A DNA stretch of 64,000 bases from Rahnella aquatilis CIP 78.65 = ATCC 33071. GTDB lineage: Bacteria; Pseudomonadota; Gammaproteobacteria; Enterobacterales; Enterobacteriaceae. The notes beneath the pieces are model-generated. The model was not told the DNA's origin. It saw nothing but the letters and a program-made list of their open reading frames with translations, and did not search any database. Location: positions 3,968,001-4,032,000 of the forward strand of contig NC_016818.1 of assembly GCF_000241955.1 (NCBI RefSeq), in the 5' to 3' direction. The position numbers and the translations under genes were made by a program. Shown in pieces: positions 26,592 to 35,346 of this stretch (positions are counted from its first letter, which is position 1; the number at the start of each line of letters is the position of its first letter).

Positions 26592-27030
26592 GGGGCGCTA
26601 TGCCCCTTTTCACATGATGCTGTCTGGCGGTCATTCCACGAATCAGCAAAAATAATGTTGCCGTCGTTATGCTTCCACGTGATTTTTTCGTAGCGTAGCT
26701 CTACGGTTTCCAGATGGTTATCTTGCGTATTGTCACAGTTGCCATAGCTGGAGAAATGGACACTATCCGAACCTTTTCTAACAGCATGTTGAAATACTCA
26801 ACTTCCTGCCCTGCGTCGTTAATCCGATACCATTTTATTTCAACCGATTCCAGATTCTGACCCGTTGCCACAGCTTTATAGATGTATGGGCTTGAGCAGT
26901 CGAAATCTTTCACGATTAGCAATGGTGAATGCATTCGTGTACCGGTGACTTTGCCCGTAGCGTTGTCAGTAGGAATCATTAGGTTGTGATGGAAACCTTT
27001 AACCTCAATGCTGTATTCCCTATCTTAGTG
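26588..27030 (-). pseudogene. Frameshifted hcp-like gene (type VI secretion tube protein remnant)
   Basis: The minus strand reads IEVKGFHHNL, then TGKVTGTRMHSPLLIVKDFD, SSPYIYKAVATGQ, VEIKWYRINDAGQEVEYF and NMLLEKVRIVSI, a clear Hcp-family pattern. After about position 26763 the similarity moves to another frame (SSYGNCDNTQDNHLETVELRYEKITWKHNDG), which is the expected Hcp C-terminus. A stop (MH then TAA) near 27022 replaces the N-terminus. The gene therefore has an N-terminal loss and one frameshift. A shortened 92-codon reading frame (26701-26979) remains open but would lack the final strands. Confidence 0.75.
26590..26610 (+). terminator. Terminator after the DUF1493 gene
   Basis: AAGGGGC and GCCCCTT pair around a five-base loop and are followed by TTT, overlapping the stop codon of the DUF1493 gene. 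Confidence 0.75.
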
Positions 27031-27096
27031 CATTAATCAACAGGGAGCAGGTCATCATGAATGTGCTGATCTGATCATGATTGCGGCCAAAAGTCC

Positions 27097-27114
27097 GATT
27101 TATTCAACAAAGCC
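27097..27114 (-). repeat. Solitary IS903-type inverted repeat (right-hand end)
   Basis: GATTTATTCAACAAAGCC is the complement of the 18-bp IS903 terminal repeat. No transposase lies to its left, where the element body would be expected. Confidence 0.7.
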
Positions 27115-27458
27115 AGGAATGGTGTTAAAAGCTTGTATCCAGCCATAGGGGTAATTGAAAAAATTGAATGCACAAGGAATTATTAGTAATGAGATGTATT
27201 ATTTAGATTGATTTTGTAAAAAAAAGCTTCAAATAAATTCTGTTCTTAAGGTTTTTCTAAGGTTACTCATGCATAGTTAGCATCATGAGTAATACGGACT
27301 CTCATAGTTGACGTAAAATTTCATGGGAAACGAAAATTCCGACATATTTATAAAACAACTTTTATGAATGTTAAGTATTTTTAAATTTCATATTTTTTAA
27401 TGCATTGACAATTCTAAGGACTTATTATCTGCATGAGATTAAAATTTCGAGAGTGTAA
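27115..27458. other. AT-rich non-coding stretch
   Basis: About 340 bp, very AT-rich, with no coding frame. It may hold the promoter of the DUF5680 gene. No hairpin or repeat stood out. Confidence 0.4.
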
Positions 27459-27914
27459 ATGGAAGAGTTTTTAATAAAAGCAAATCGTTTTCTTTATAGA
27501 AACCCTGAAAATGTAATCATAAAGTCATTAACAGGGGGTGATATGAAAGTCATTGAGTATAATGATGGTGGCTATACCTATAGAAATTACTTTACGGAGG
27601 GGAGGAATATTTACGGGCAAGTAATCATTTCATTTAAAAAATTCCCCATATGGGTTATGCAGTATCAAGGTGGTGCAACTAATGATAGAGTTGATGAAAT
27701 AACCATTCGTAAAATGAAAGTTTTATCAATGAAAAATCAAGGTCTTGCAGATGAGATCTATCCTATCAGAGGGCCTCGGGAAAATAAATCTTCGGGTTTC
27801 TTTTATTCCAATACTCTTTTTGGTTCTATCCAAAAATTCCAGGGGCAAGAAACAATACAATTTAATGACGAAACATATTACAATCTGATTTTATCAGGAG
27901 GGATGCTAGTATAA
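27459..27914 (+). CDS. DUF5680-like protein
   Basis: A 151-residue protein, apparently cytoplasmic, that follows the DUF5680 pattern: FLIKANRFLYR at the N-terminus, YNDGGYTYRNYFTEG, a central PIWVMQYQGG and the C-terminal IRGPRE...G...F.GQETI. The domain often occurs at the C-terminus of HTH regulators or alone; its function is unknown. Here it stands alone, strongly AT-rich and flanked by IS903-type ends, so it was probably acquired. The ribosome site is weak (GAGAG about 5 bases before ATG). Confidence 0.6.
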   Translation: MEEFLIKANRFLYRNPENVIIKSLTGGDMKVIEYNDGGYTYRNYFTEGRNIYGQVIISFKKFPIWVMQYQGGATNDRVDEITIRKMKVLSMKNQGLADEIYPIRGPRENKSSGFFYSNTLFGSIQKFQGQETIQFNDETYYNLILSGGMLV

Positions 27915-28075
27915 TTCGCTCCTCTTCACTAAGGTTAGGCTACATTACTTCTAACAACAATCTGGCGTCTTACGGTGAAATAAAAATTCAAAGAAACAGT
28001 TACTGGATATTCCATAGCGAAACTTCCTAATCGAGGCTCACTGGATGAGCCAATGTCCGAGTTTTTAGAATATCC

Positions 28076-28305
28076 TCACCGGCTCGAATACCCTATTCTT
28101 CCTCGCTTGCTACAGCCACCACACCCATATTTAAACGAGTATTTTTTCTGATTCTGTGTTGACCTCAGAAATGGATTAATTCTATTTCTTACTTTAATGA
28201 AGTTCCACTCTGTTGCTCGGCTCGTTCCTGTGTGAAAAAGCAGACTACCCGCATTTTTTAAAAACCTTCGTATGATGCGAAAGTATCCTAAGAGAAAAAG
28301 TGAGC
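28076..28305 (-). pseudogene. 3' gene fragment cut by an IS903-type end
   Basis: The minus strand has an open frame that enters at the IS903-type repeat and ends at a TGA (28076-28078). It reads LLGYFRIIRRFLKNAGSLLF, HTGTSRATEWNFIKVRN and KYGCGGCSKRGRIGYSSR. The composition is protein-like, and the first part resembles the end of a SAM-dependent methyltransferase core, but the assignment is weak. No start is available, so it is the C-terminal remains of a gene. Confidence 0.4.
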
Positions 28306-28323
28306 GGCTTTGTTGAATAAATC
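28306..28323 (+). repeat. Solitary IS903-type inverted repeat (left-hand end)
   Basis: GGCTTTGTTGAATAAATC equals the 18-bp IS903 terminal repeat. No element body follows to the right. With the opposite end at 27097-27114 it forms an outward-facing pair enclosing 27115-28305. Confidence 0.75.
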
Positions 28324-28842
28324 AGATTTAGATAACAAATCCCCTGTCAGTCAATTCTTAAAATAATCGGTACACTTTCTGGCATACCCACACACGTCAC
28401 TTTGTTCAAAGCAGGATCATGGAGATAGGCACTGAGGTGGTCATGTGAGGTTGGGGTGACAGATGAGAAAGGAAGGATCAGTGTTTTTATTTTATCTGTC
28501 TGCAGGTGTAGTCAACAGGGTATTAAACAAAAATTTCATACAGCACCCTCACTAGGAAAAATCTTAGTTACAATTTATATTTAAAAACGCATTATCCTGT
28601 TAGTACAAGGATTATATATAAAATTTTAAAATAAGAAAAATCCTGGTCAGGAAATTCATCACCAAAAACGAACAAAACCCTTACATATTCACTTAAGATT
28701 GGTAAAAAAATCCCCTTGCAAATTTTAAAAGAAGTTATGTAAAGTACAATTGAAATAAAGAGTAGTCATTAGGATAATAAAATTAAATGAATAACATTTA
28801 GCAATAATTCATAAACAGCAAAAGTCAGTTCGAGAGGTTTAC
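28324..28842. other. AT-rich non-coding stretch
   Basis: About 520 bp with no supported gene on either strand. Long A/T runs occur after 28560. It may hold the promoter for the zinc-ribbon gene. No IS903 transposase sequence was recognised. Confidence 0.4.
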
Positions 28843-29175
28843 GTGAAAAGTAATCATATTGATGAGCATGCCACATGCGGGTTCTGTGACAGTAAATTAA
28901 AGGAAAACAGTACCCTATGCCCTTATTGTGGTGCTGAAATGATTATAGGCTATATTGATAAACCTACGAGGAAGTTAATTTTATATTTGCGGGTAATATT
29001 GGTTTTTATTTCGACTATTTTAATCCTGTTCCTCTACCAAAATTATAATCTTGTTAATCTCTCTGTCATTTTAGCGATACCTTTATTCTTACTTGCCTGG
29101 GTTATGCCATGGTTATTTTTCAGAATAAAAAATAAGGATAACTACATTTGGAGGAAAAAAAACCCGCTGATTTAG
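28843..29175 (+). CDS. Small zinc-ribbon membrane protein
   Basis: A 110-residue protein of no recognised family. The N-terminus holds a CxxC...CxxC zinc ribbon (CGFCDSKLKENSTLCPYCG, residues about 12-30). It is followed by two hydrophobic helices (about 46-66 and 70-92) and a short basic tail. The start is GTG with GAGAGG 5 bases upstream. The gene is AT-rich and stands alone; a role in sensing or membrane-bound regulation is possible but not shown. Confidence 0.6.
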   Translation: MKSNHIDEHATCGFCDSKLKENSTLCPYCGAEMIIGYIDKPTRKLILYLRVILVFISTILILFLYQNYNLVNLSVILAIPLFLLAWVMPWLFFRIKNKDNYIWRKKNPLI

Positions 29176-29332
29176 TTTAAGATATTTTTTGTAATATAAG
29201 GCGCTGAGGTTATAGCACTATGATTTAGTTACCTCCTCTTTCTACCCTCTTACTTTATTCAACCAGGCAACATTTTTTGCAGACGCAGAGGTCGCTTTGA
29301 GCCTGAAATCGTAACGACGGTAAATGAGGAGG

Positions 29333-29527
29333 TTACTTGAAGTTATTTTCCTGGGAAAACCACTGCATTCCAACCCCGGCTTTATGGAGGAGAACTGCAT
29401 GCAGTACCCGCAAGGATTTTTTATTAATGACATTTTCACAGCAAATCATGAAAAATAATTTTCCTGCAGTCAGGTTCGATTTTCCTGCATAGAAATAAGT
29501 ACCATTAAGTTCCTCAACTGTATCCAT
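29333..29527 (-). CDS. Small hypothetical protein, possibly a frameshifted remnant
   Basis: A 64-codon frame starting MDTVEELNGTYFYAGKSNL and ending near GVGMQWFSQENNFK. An overlapping frame (29242-29439) continues with YRRYDFRLKATSASAKNVAW after the stop, so the two may be one gene split by a frameshift. The ribosome site is weak. Family unknown. Confidence 0.3.
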   Translation of the reverse strand: MDTVEELNGTYFYAGKSNLTAGKLFFMICCENVINKKSLRVLHAVLLHKAGVGMQWFSQENNFK

Positions 29528-29716
29528 TCTTTTATCTTTTCGTCCCTGATGATTTTCATTAACTTATTTATTCTATTAACTGACATGCGTTATATGAAAC
29601 TATAATAATCCATGTAAATATTAAAAATAACCTATACCTAAAAAGCAGAATTTTCAATTGAACCGGGTATAGAGCAGATAAGTTGAATAGATAATTTATG
29701 ATTTAAAATGAATATA

Positions 29717-29743
29717 AAAAAGGCCTCCGAATCTGAAGGCCAT
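29717..29743 (-). terminator. Terminator of hpt
   Basis: On the minus strand GGCCTTC pairs with GGAGGCC (one G-U type mismatch region) around a short loop and is followed by TTTTTT, 37 bp beyond the hpt stop. Confidence 0.8.
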
Positions 29744-29779
29744 TTTTTATATTCCTGCTGCCTGGGGCGTAGCCGCTCT

Positions 29780-30316
29780 TTACTCGTCCAGCATCACAAC
29801 CTTGCCGACATACGGCAGATGACGGTAACGCTGAGCGTAGTCGATGCCATAGCCGACAACGAATTCGTCGGGGATCGGGAAACCGACGTATTCGACTTTG
29901 ACGTCCACTTCGCGGCGCTCGGGTTTATCCAGCAGGGTACAGATGGCCAGAGATTTCGGGCCGCGCAGTTGCAGGATTTCACGCACTTTGCTCAGCGTGT
30001 TACCAGAGTCGATGATGTCTTCGACGATCAGCACATCTTTACCGCGAATGTCTTCGTCGAGATCTTTGAGGATCTTAACGTCGCGGGTGGAGGACATACC
30101 GTTACCGTAGCTGGAGGCGGTCATGAAGTCGACTTCGTGCGGCACGTCCACGGCGCGGCACAGGTCAGCCATGAACATGAACGAACCGCGCAGCAATCCA
30201 ACCAGCACCATTTCGCTGCCGCTGTCGCGGTAGTGTTCGGTGATTTCACGGCCCAATTCGGCAATTCGGGTTTTGACTTCCTGCTCGGAAATCATGACGT
30301 CAACGCGATGTTTCAT
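29780..30316 (-). CDS. hpt: Hypoxanthine phosphoribosyltransferase
   Basis: A 178-residue purine salvage enzyme converting hypoxanthine and PRPP to IMP. It shows the PRPP-binding motif [14 protein letters not shown], the flexible-loop region [15 protein letters not shown] and the C-terminal [21 protein letters not shown] pattern of the E. coli enzyme (178 residues). The ATG at 30316 matches the E. coli start (MKHTVEVM); an in-frame GTG 15 bp upstream is not needed. Confidence 0.97.
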   Translation of the reverse strand: MKHRVDVMISEQEVKTRIAELGREITEHYRDSGSEMVLVGLLRGSFMFMADLCRAVDVPHEVDFMTASSYGNGMSSTRDVKILKDLDEDIRGKDVLIVEDIIDSGNTLSKVREILQLRGPKSLAICTLLDKPERREVDVKVEYVGFPIPDEFVVGYGIDYAQRYRHLPYVGKVVMLDE

Positions 30317-30459
30317 ATAAAGACTAACCACCTGATTTAAGAATATTTATCGCTGTTTTTCAGAAAAACAGCGACGATATAGTGGAAAGGATTATATCAA
30401 AGAACCCGCCGATGAGTAACGCTGGCGTCGGCTGCATGTTGCAACAGGGCCAGCTAAAC

Positions 30460-31068
30460 TTAATCGTTAGAGACAGCGATATTTTTTATCCCAAAAGCCC
30501 CATTTTTCAAAAACATAACCAGTGCATTCCGCCATTGAACAGGCATCTGAGCACCCGTAGGGCAAAAGGCAGATGTTTTAAAAGCCGTTGCACGAGAAAA
30601 ACTATGATTAACAACGAAGCCGGGTTTATCGCCATTTAAAGAAGTCGATGTCGTTTTCATCTGAGCAAAATTGTTATTGATTTTAATAAGAGCAAAACCT
30701 AATGAACTTTCTTTAGAAAAACCTGATTCCAAAGCAACCGCCATATGATGCGTCATTCCTGCGGGCCTGTTCTTTAAAAAATCGGGCATGATTGAGCGCC
30801 CCCATTTTTCTCCCTCAGCCCCGGAAGCATAACGGTTCATTCCTTGCTGAGACTGGTTCGTAAGTGTTTGCTCATCTAAATGTCCCATTGAACGATCGAA
30901 AACATTCACCGGAACGAGTGAAATCATTTTTTTGGACGTATCAAGAACCCCGATAAACCATTGACCCGGGCTGGCTGATTTCCAGTCAATCAAACTCCTG
31001 CCGACATAACCCAATCCTGAGGTGCTTTCCAGCGTTTCACGTCTGTAATTCAGCACTGTGTCATTCAT
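30460..31068 (-). CDS. Unrecognised 202-residue protein at the end of the srl operon
   Basis: No family recognised. The protein has no signal peptide or membrane helix and contains [40 protein letters not shown] and a C-terminal half with few charged residues. Its ATG overlaps the srlR stop by 8 bp with GGGGAAG in the coding end of srlR as ribosome site, so it is translated together with the repressor. In E. coli the gene after srlR is gutQ (arabinose-5-phosphate isomerase); this protein shows none of that family's SIS or CBS motifs. A role in glucitol use or its control is possible by position only. No terminator is obvious before hpt. Confidence 0.6.
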   Translation of the reverse strand: MNDTVLNYRRETLESTSGLGYVGRSLIDWKSASPGQWFIGVLDTSKKMISLVPVNVFDRSMGHLDEQTLTNQSQQGMNRYASGAEGEKWGRSIMPDFLKNRPAGMTHHMAVALESGFSKESSLGFALIKINNNFAQMKTTSTSLNGDKPGFVVNHSFSRATAFKTSAFCPTGAQMPVQWRNALVMFLKNGAFGIKNIAVSND

Positions 31069-31837
31069 CGTCTTCCCCGACTAAAATAATGCGGATCCCC
31101 AATTTTTCGATGGCATCACGGTACTGACTGCTAAGCCCGCTGTCAGTGATCAGCGTATCGACCTTGCCTAAATGGCACACCACATTCGGGCTTTTGCGGC
31201 CAAATTTTGATGAATCCACCAGCAGGAAAATACGCTCAGCCGCTTTACACATCGCCTGACTGACGCCGTGAACTTCGTTGAATGTAGTGACACCACCGTC
31301 GAGATCAACACCATCTGCGCCGATAAACAGCTTGTCGAAATTGAATTTATCAAACGCGCTTTCGGCCAGACTGCCGTGGAAGGAGGAGGATTTTTTGCGA
31401 TAAGTACCGCCCGGCATCAGGATGGTCTGGTCGTTATCCAGTTCCACCAGCGCATTGACGATATGCAGACTGTTGGTCATGACGGTGATGTTATTAAACT
31501 GACTGAGGAAAGGCACCATCTGCATCACGGTGCTGCCCGCATCAAAAATCAGCGAGTCGCCGTCCTGAATTTCCTGAATGGCCGCGCGGGCGATGCGCAG
31601 TTTTTTGCCGGTATTGATGTGGGTTTTACGGTCGATAGGCTGGTCGCCTTCTTCACGGCTGAGCACTACGCCGCCGTAAGTGCGGATCACTGCGCCCTCT
31701 TCTTCCAGCAGGGTGAGATCTTTGCGGATAGTGGTGCCGGTTGTGGCGAAATGCGCGGCGAGATCGTCCACCGCCGTCTTGCCAAATTGCTGCAAATGCG
31801 CCAGTATCGCCGCCTGCCGTTGCTTAGGTTTCATCAC
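31061..31837 (-). CDS. srlR: Glucitol operon repressor (DeoR family)
   Basis: A 258-residue DeoR-type repressor collinear with E. coli SrlR/GutR: N-terminal winged helix-turn-helix ([33 protein letters not shown]) and the DeoR sugar-phosphate-binding domain ([41 protein letters not shown]). It should repress srlA-E-B-D-M when glucitol is absent. Separated from srlM by 76 bp that contain half-sites like those before srlA. Confidence 0.92.
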   Translation of the reverse strand: MMKPKQRQAAILAHLQQFGKTAVDDLAAHFATTGTTIRKDLTLLEEEGAVIRTYGGVVLSREEGDQPIDRKTHINTGKKLRIARAAIQEIQDGDSLIFDAGSTVMQMVPFLSQFNNITVMTNSLHIVNALVELDNDQTILMPGGTYRKKSSSFHGSLAESAFDKFNFDKLFIGADGVDLDGGVTTFNEVHGVSQAMCKAAERIFLLVDSSKFGRKSPNVVCHLGKVDTLITDSGLSSQYRDAIEKLGIRIILVGEDDE

Positions 31838-31878
31838 GATTTTCGCTCAAATTTTAAGATAAATTCACCGCTATCATT

Positions 31879-31905
31879 CTTTTTGAAAGATAATAGCTTT
31901 TAAAG
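31879..31905 (-). promoter_or_regulatory. Possible second SrlR operator before srlR
   Basis: TTTTGAAAG and CTTTTAAAG, separated by about seven bases, resemble the half-sites of the long palindromes before srlA. This would allow autoregulation of srlR within the operon. Confidence 0.4.
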
Positions 31906-31913
31906 TGAAAATA

Positions 31914-32276
31914 TCATGATTTCGGTTCAATCGCTAATGATAGTGCAGTTTGAATATTCGGATCTTTCGGGAAGATCACACCTGTCATCAATTGTTCCCG
32001 GCTCATACCCTGAAGTGACGTGACCGGCTGAGGGCGGGCGAAAATCGTCAGGCCACGCAGTAAAAATCCGTCACAGACTTTTTCCTGTTTATCGAAAGCC
32101 AGCGCCATTACCACTCTCGGTTTGAAACGTCCGCCGGAACGCCCGACGCCCACCTTTCCCTGCATACACAACCTGTCAAATGCCCGGTTAAAGCGCTGCA
32201 ACTGCCACCAGCCGAGCGCGATTTGTGCCACCCAGGCCAGTACCGCACAGAGTATTAATGCCGAAGTCGGGGTCAT
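31914..32276 (-). CDS. srlM: Glucitol operon activator SrlM
   Basis: A 120-residue protein collinear with E. coli GutM/SrlM (119), with an N-terminal membrane helix (LILCAVLAWVAQIALGWW) and the conserved FNRAFDRLCMQGKVGVGRSGGRFKPR. It is described as an activator of the glucitol operon in E. coli. The ATG at 32276 has TCTTCTCC complement (GGAGAAGA) upstream and fits the family; a longer in-frame start lies inside srlD. Confidence 0.9.
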   Translation of the reverse strand: MTPTSALILCAVLAWVAQIALGWWQLQRFNRAFDRLCMQGKVGVGRSGGRFKPRVVMALAFDKQEKVCDGFLLRGLTIFARPQPVTSLQGMSREQLMTGVIFPKDPNIQTALSLAIEPKS

Positions 32277-32328
32277 TATCTTCTCCTTTATGTCAAAAAT
32301 CCGCCCCTGTAAACAGAGGCGGAACACC

Positions 32329-33108
32329 TCAAAACATCACCTGACCGCCGGTGATATTGATCGACTGACCGGTGCAATAAGAGGCTTTATCGCTGGCATA
32401 AAACAGCAACATATCCAGCACATCCTGATAATCGCACCCGCGTTTCAGCGGCACTTTATCGATGTAATACTGCTCCACTTCATCGGCCTTAATGCCCAGT
32501 TTTTTGGCATATTGCGGCAGTAATGACTGGAACATCGGCGATTTGAGTAAATTGCCAAGCATCAGCGAATGCACGGTAATCCCGTACTCCGCCAGATCCA
32601 GCGCCAGAGACTGCGTCAGCCCGACGCCGCCGAATTTGGCCGCGCTGTAACCGGCATTATGTTTGCTGCCCACTTTGCCGGATTTGGAATTGATCTGAAT
32701 AATGCGCCCCGGAATGCGGTCGCGGATCATCAGGCGTGAAAACTCACGGGCGCAGAGAAAATACCCCACCAGATTGACCTGCAACGAGAGATCAAAATCA
32801 TTGAGGGCAAAATCCGTGATGGGCGATGCCTTCGCCATCCCGGCACTGTACACCAGCAAACTGACCCTGCCGAATGTCTGATCCACCGCTTTCGCCAGTT
32901 GTTCTACACTGGCTTCATTGGTGGCATCGACAGCAAATCCGAACGCCCTTTCCTCACCAAACTGCCGGTTAATCTGCTCTGCTACCGACGCGGCATTTTT
33001 CTCATTCAGATCCGCCACCGCCACGCGATAGCCGGATTCAGCCAGCCCCTGACAGAGAAATGCGCCCAGCGTCTGCCCTCCGCCGATCACGACTGCAACC
33101 TGTTCCAT
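32329..33108 (-). CDS. srlD: Sorbitol-6-phosphate 2-dehydrogenase
   Basis: A 259-residue short-chain dehydrogenase, same length as E. coli SrlD, converting glucitol-6-phosphate to fructose-6-phosphate with NAD. It has the nucleotide motif VVIGGGQTLGAFL, NxxS-type INSKSGKVGSKHNAGYSAAK with the catalytic Ser, Tyr and Lys, and a C-terminal INITGGQVMF. Between srlM and srlB in the operon. Confidence 0.95.
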   Translation of the reverse strand: MEQVAVVIGGGQTLGAFLCQGLAESGYRVAVADLNEKNAASVAEQINRQFGEERAFGFAVDATNEASVEQLAKAVDQTFGRVSLLVYSAGMAKASPITDFALNDFDLSLQVNLVGYFLCAREFSRLMIRDRIPGRIIQINSKSGKVGSKHNAGYSAAKFGGVGLTQSLALDLAEYGITVHSLMLGNLLKSPMFQSLLPQYAKKLGIKADEVEQYYIDKVPLKRGCDYQDVLDMLLFYASDKASYCTGQSINITGGQVMF

Positions 33109-33130
33109 AACTGACTCCTGACTCTGATAG

Positions 33131-33493
33131 TTAATCGATAAATTTCAATATGCTGCCCAGCGGAATATCGTCGGGCGTGGTGCCTTTGACATGTACGCTG
33201 CCGGGAAACTCCGCCTCGGCACTGCCGTCAAAACGCAACGTGATATGCCCCAGTTCGCGCAGATTTTGCATCGCCACCTCTCCCACGGCGGTCACCGGAT
33301 AACGCACATCTGACAGTTCCATGTACGCGCCACGGTGCAATTCTCCTTCGGTTTTTCCGTGCTGATGAATGAAGCAATAATCCTGAATATCTGCCGGTGC
33401 GCCTTCGCGGAAGGTGATCAGCATCTGGTCGGTGAGCGCCTCGCGGGCGAAGTCACCGATGTGCGTAATCGTGGTTTGATAAATGGTTCGCAT
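33131..33493 (-). CDS. srlB: PTS glucitol/sorbitol-specific enzyme IIA
   Basis: A 120-residue IIA component that passes phosphate from HPr to SrlE. The active His lies in CFIHQHGKTEG, the family pattern. The N-terminus MRTIYQTTITHIG aligns with E. coli SrlB. It starts 9 bp after srlE. Confidence 0.94.
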   Translation of the reverse strand: MRTIYQTTITHIGDFAREALTDQMLITFREGAPADIQDYCFIHQHGKTEGELHRGAYMELSDVRYPVTAVGEVAMQNLRELGHITLRFDGSAEAEFPGSVHVKGTTPDDIPLGSILKFID

Positions 33494-33502
33494 GATGACG
33501 CC

Positions 33503-34492
33503 TTACTGATAGATGAAAGCGGAAGCGGCCCAGGCGATAAGTACCGTCGGTGCGCCGGTCAGAAAACGGCTGACCAGCACCGAAGGCACGCCGACACGCA
33601 CGGTGTCTTGTTTGGCTTCAGCCAGTGAAAGCCCGACAGGAATGAAATCGCACGCCGCCTGAGCGTTGATGGCGAAAAGTGCAGGCAGCGCCAGATGTGG
33701 CGGGATATTGCCCAGCCCGATCTGCACCCCCACCAGCACACCGATGACCTGGGCGATCACCGCGCCCGGGCCGAGGAAAGGAGAAAGCAGCGGGAAGGAG
33801 CAGATCAGCGCCAGCAACACCAGCCCGACGGGGCTTTTCGCCAGCGGCGTCAGCCCATGCGCCACCAGGTCACCCAGCCCGGAGGCCATAATGATGCCGA
33901 TCAGCGCCGCCACGAATGCCATAAACGGCAGGATGGTTTTGAGCACGGTATCGATAGTGTCGCGCCCGGCCTGGAATAAAACGGCCACGCCGGAGCCCAT
34001 GCCCATGCCGACTTTCGCCAGCAGGCCGTCGCTCTGTTCGGTGATTTTTTTTGTGGTGTCGTAATCACGCCCTGCCCCAGCCGGTGCGGGTTTATCCGCC
34101 GCCGTGACCGGTTCAGCGGCGTCTGCATTTTCCAGCACAATGTCATGCTCACGGACACCGGAAACATAAATGTCTTCGGTAATAAACTGTGCCAGCGGGC
34201 CTGATTTACCGGTCGAATGGATGTTAACGGTCGGGATGCGTCGTTTTGGGTAGATGCCGCAGCGCAGCGTGCCGCCGCAGTCGATCACCGCCACACCGAT
34301 TTCTTCTGCCGGTGGTTCACCTTCTTTAAAACCGTCTACCGTTTCCCAGCCGGTCAGTTCTGCCAGCTTGTCGACGATCGCCGGGCGCGTGCCCGCCGTG
34401 ATATACATCACTTTTTTGCCGGGCACCGCGTCAATCAACAACGGCCCACCCCAGCCACCTTCACCCCGGTTAATGCGGATCTTAACGCTCAT
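33503..34492 (-). CDS. srlE: PTS glucitol/sorbitol-specific enzyme IIB and IIC1
   Basis: A 329-residue protein with an N-terminal IIB domain ([15 protein letters not shown], phospho-cysteine region [17 protein letters not shown], then [18 protein letters not shown]) and a C-terminal membrane part ([20 protein letters not shown] and further helices). The ATG at 34492 has GGAG 6 bases upstream and matches E. coli SrlE; the longer frame upstream has no homology. With SrlA and SrlB it imports and phosphorylates glucitol. Confidence 0.95.
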   Translation of the reverse strand: MSVKIRINRGEGGWGGPLLIDAVPGKKVMYITAGTRPAIVDKLAELTGWETVDGFKEGEPPAEEIGVAVIDCGGTLRCGIYPKRRIPTVNIHSTGKSGPLAQFITEDIYVSGVREHDIVLENADAAEPVTAADKPAPAGAGRDYDTTKKITEQSDGLLAKVGMGMGSGVAVLFQAGRDTIDTVLKTILPFMAFVAALIGIIMASGLGDLVAHGLTPLAKSPVGLVLLALICSFPLLSPFLGPGAVIAQVIGVLVGVQIGLGNIPPHLALPALFAINAQAACDFIPVGLSLAEAKQDTVRVGVPSVLVSRFLTGAPTVLIAWAASAFIYQ

Positions 34493-34540
34493 TTTCTGCT
34501 CCGATTTTTTAGAATTGGATCTGATTAGCATGGGTTCTGT

Positions 34541-35089
34541 TTACAGCTGAACCTGACGATCAAGCTGGATGCCCATCTTGCGTTCGAAGATGCGGGTGGT
34601 GAGATCCGTGACCCAGCCACGGAAGAAGTTAGTCACCATGCCCACCAGGAAATAACTGACAGCCAGCGGCCCGAGCGGTAAGCCCAGTGTGGTAAGCCCG
34701 CTCGCCACGCCGAGATACACAAACAGTTCACCGGGATTGATGTGCGGGAACAGGCCGTTCATGGAATGGCAACTGTAGGAACCTGCGGCGTAATAGCTGG
34801 GTTTGTAGATTTCAGGCATAAAGCGCCCGAGGCTGAGGGTCATCGGATTACAGAAAACAAAGGTGCCTGCCACCGGTAACAGCAGATAACGTGAAACCGG
34901 ATTTCCACCGCAACGCTGCGCCAGGCGTTCTATCCGCCGCTGTCCGACAAACACGATCAGCGCGTTCATGACCACCAGCAAACTGATTAACAGAGGCAGG
35001 ATGCCGGTGACCATCCCGACAAACACCTCTCCCCCTTTTTGAAACAGGCCGATAAACCACCCGGCACCGTGCGTTATTATCTCGATCAT
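34541..35089 (-). CDS. srlA: PTS glucitol/sorbitol-specific enzyme IIC2
   Basis: A 182-residue membrane protein, first gene of the srl operon. It is collinear with E. coli Srl[42 protein letters not shown] and [20 protein letters not shown] are conserved. Two ATG codons lie together; the second (35089) has better spacing to GGAG. With SrlE and SrlB it forms the glucitol permease. Confidence 0.95.
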   Translation of the reverse strand: MIEIITHGAGWFIGLFQKGGEVFVGMVTGILPLLISLLVVMNALIVFVGQRRIERLAQRCGGNPVSRYLLLPVAGTFVFCNPMTLSLGRFMPEIYKPSYYAAGSYSCHSMNGLFPHINPGELFVYLGVASGLTTLGLPLGPLAVSYFLVGMVTNFFRGWVTDLTTRIFERKMGIQLDRQVQL

Positions 35090-35191
35090 CATCTTCTCCT
35101 GTAGGGATACGTGGGTTTACGCTTTCATGTTTTGTCACTCCACGCTGAAAATATAATCATTATGAATTTATATTAATTATATATTGATCAC

Positions 35192-35227
35192 ATTTTGAAA
35201 GTTTAATCTTTCAAAATGAAAGATTAA
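35192..35227 (-). promoter_or_regulatory. Overlapping palindromes before srlA, likely SrlR operator
   Basis: Two perfect 10-bp inverted repeats overlap: ATTTTGAAAG (35192-35201) with CTTTCAAAAT (35208-35217), and TTAATCTTTC (35203-35212) with GAAAGATTAA (35218-35227). They lie about 100-140 bp before srlA. A TGTGA half-site (complement near 35187-35193) adjoins and may be part of a CRP site. Assignment to SrlR is by position. Confidence 0.6.
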
Positions 35228-35346
35228 TGATCATGAGGTAACGCAAGAGGAAAAGGCACGGCAAGAAGAAGGGGAGAAACTGACCGGAGGATCGTCCCGG
35301 TCAGCAGGTTTTTAGAAATGGCAGAAAGGGGATCAAAAAATGCCGG

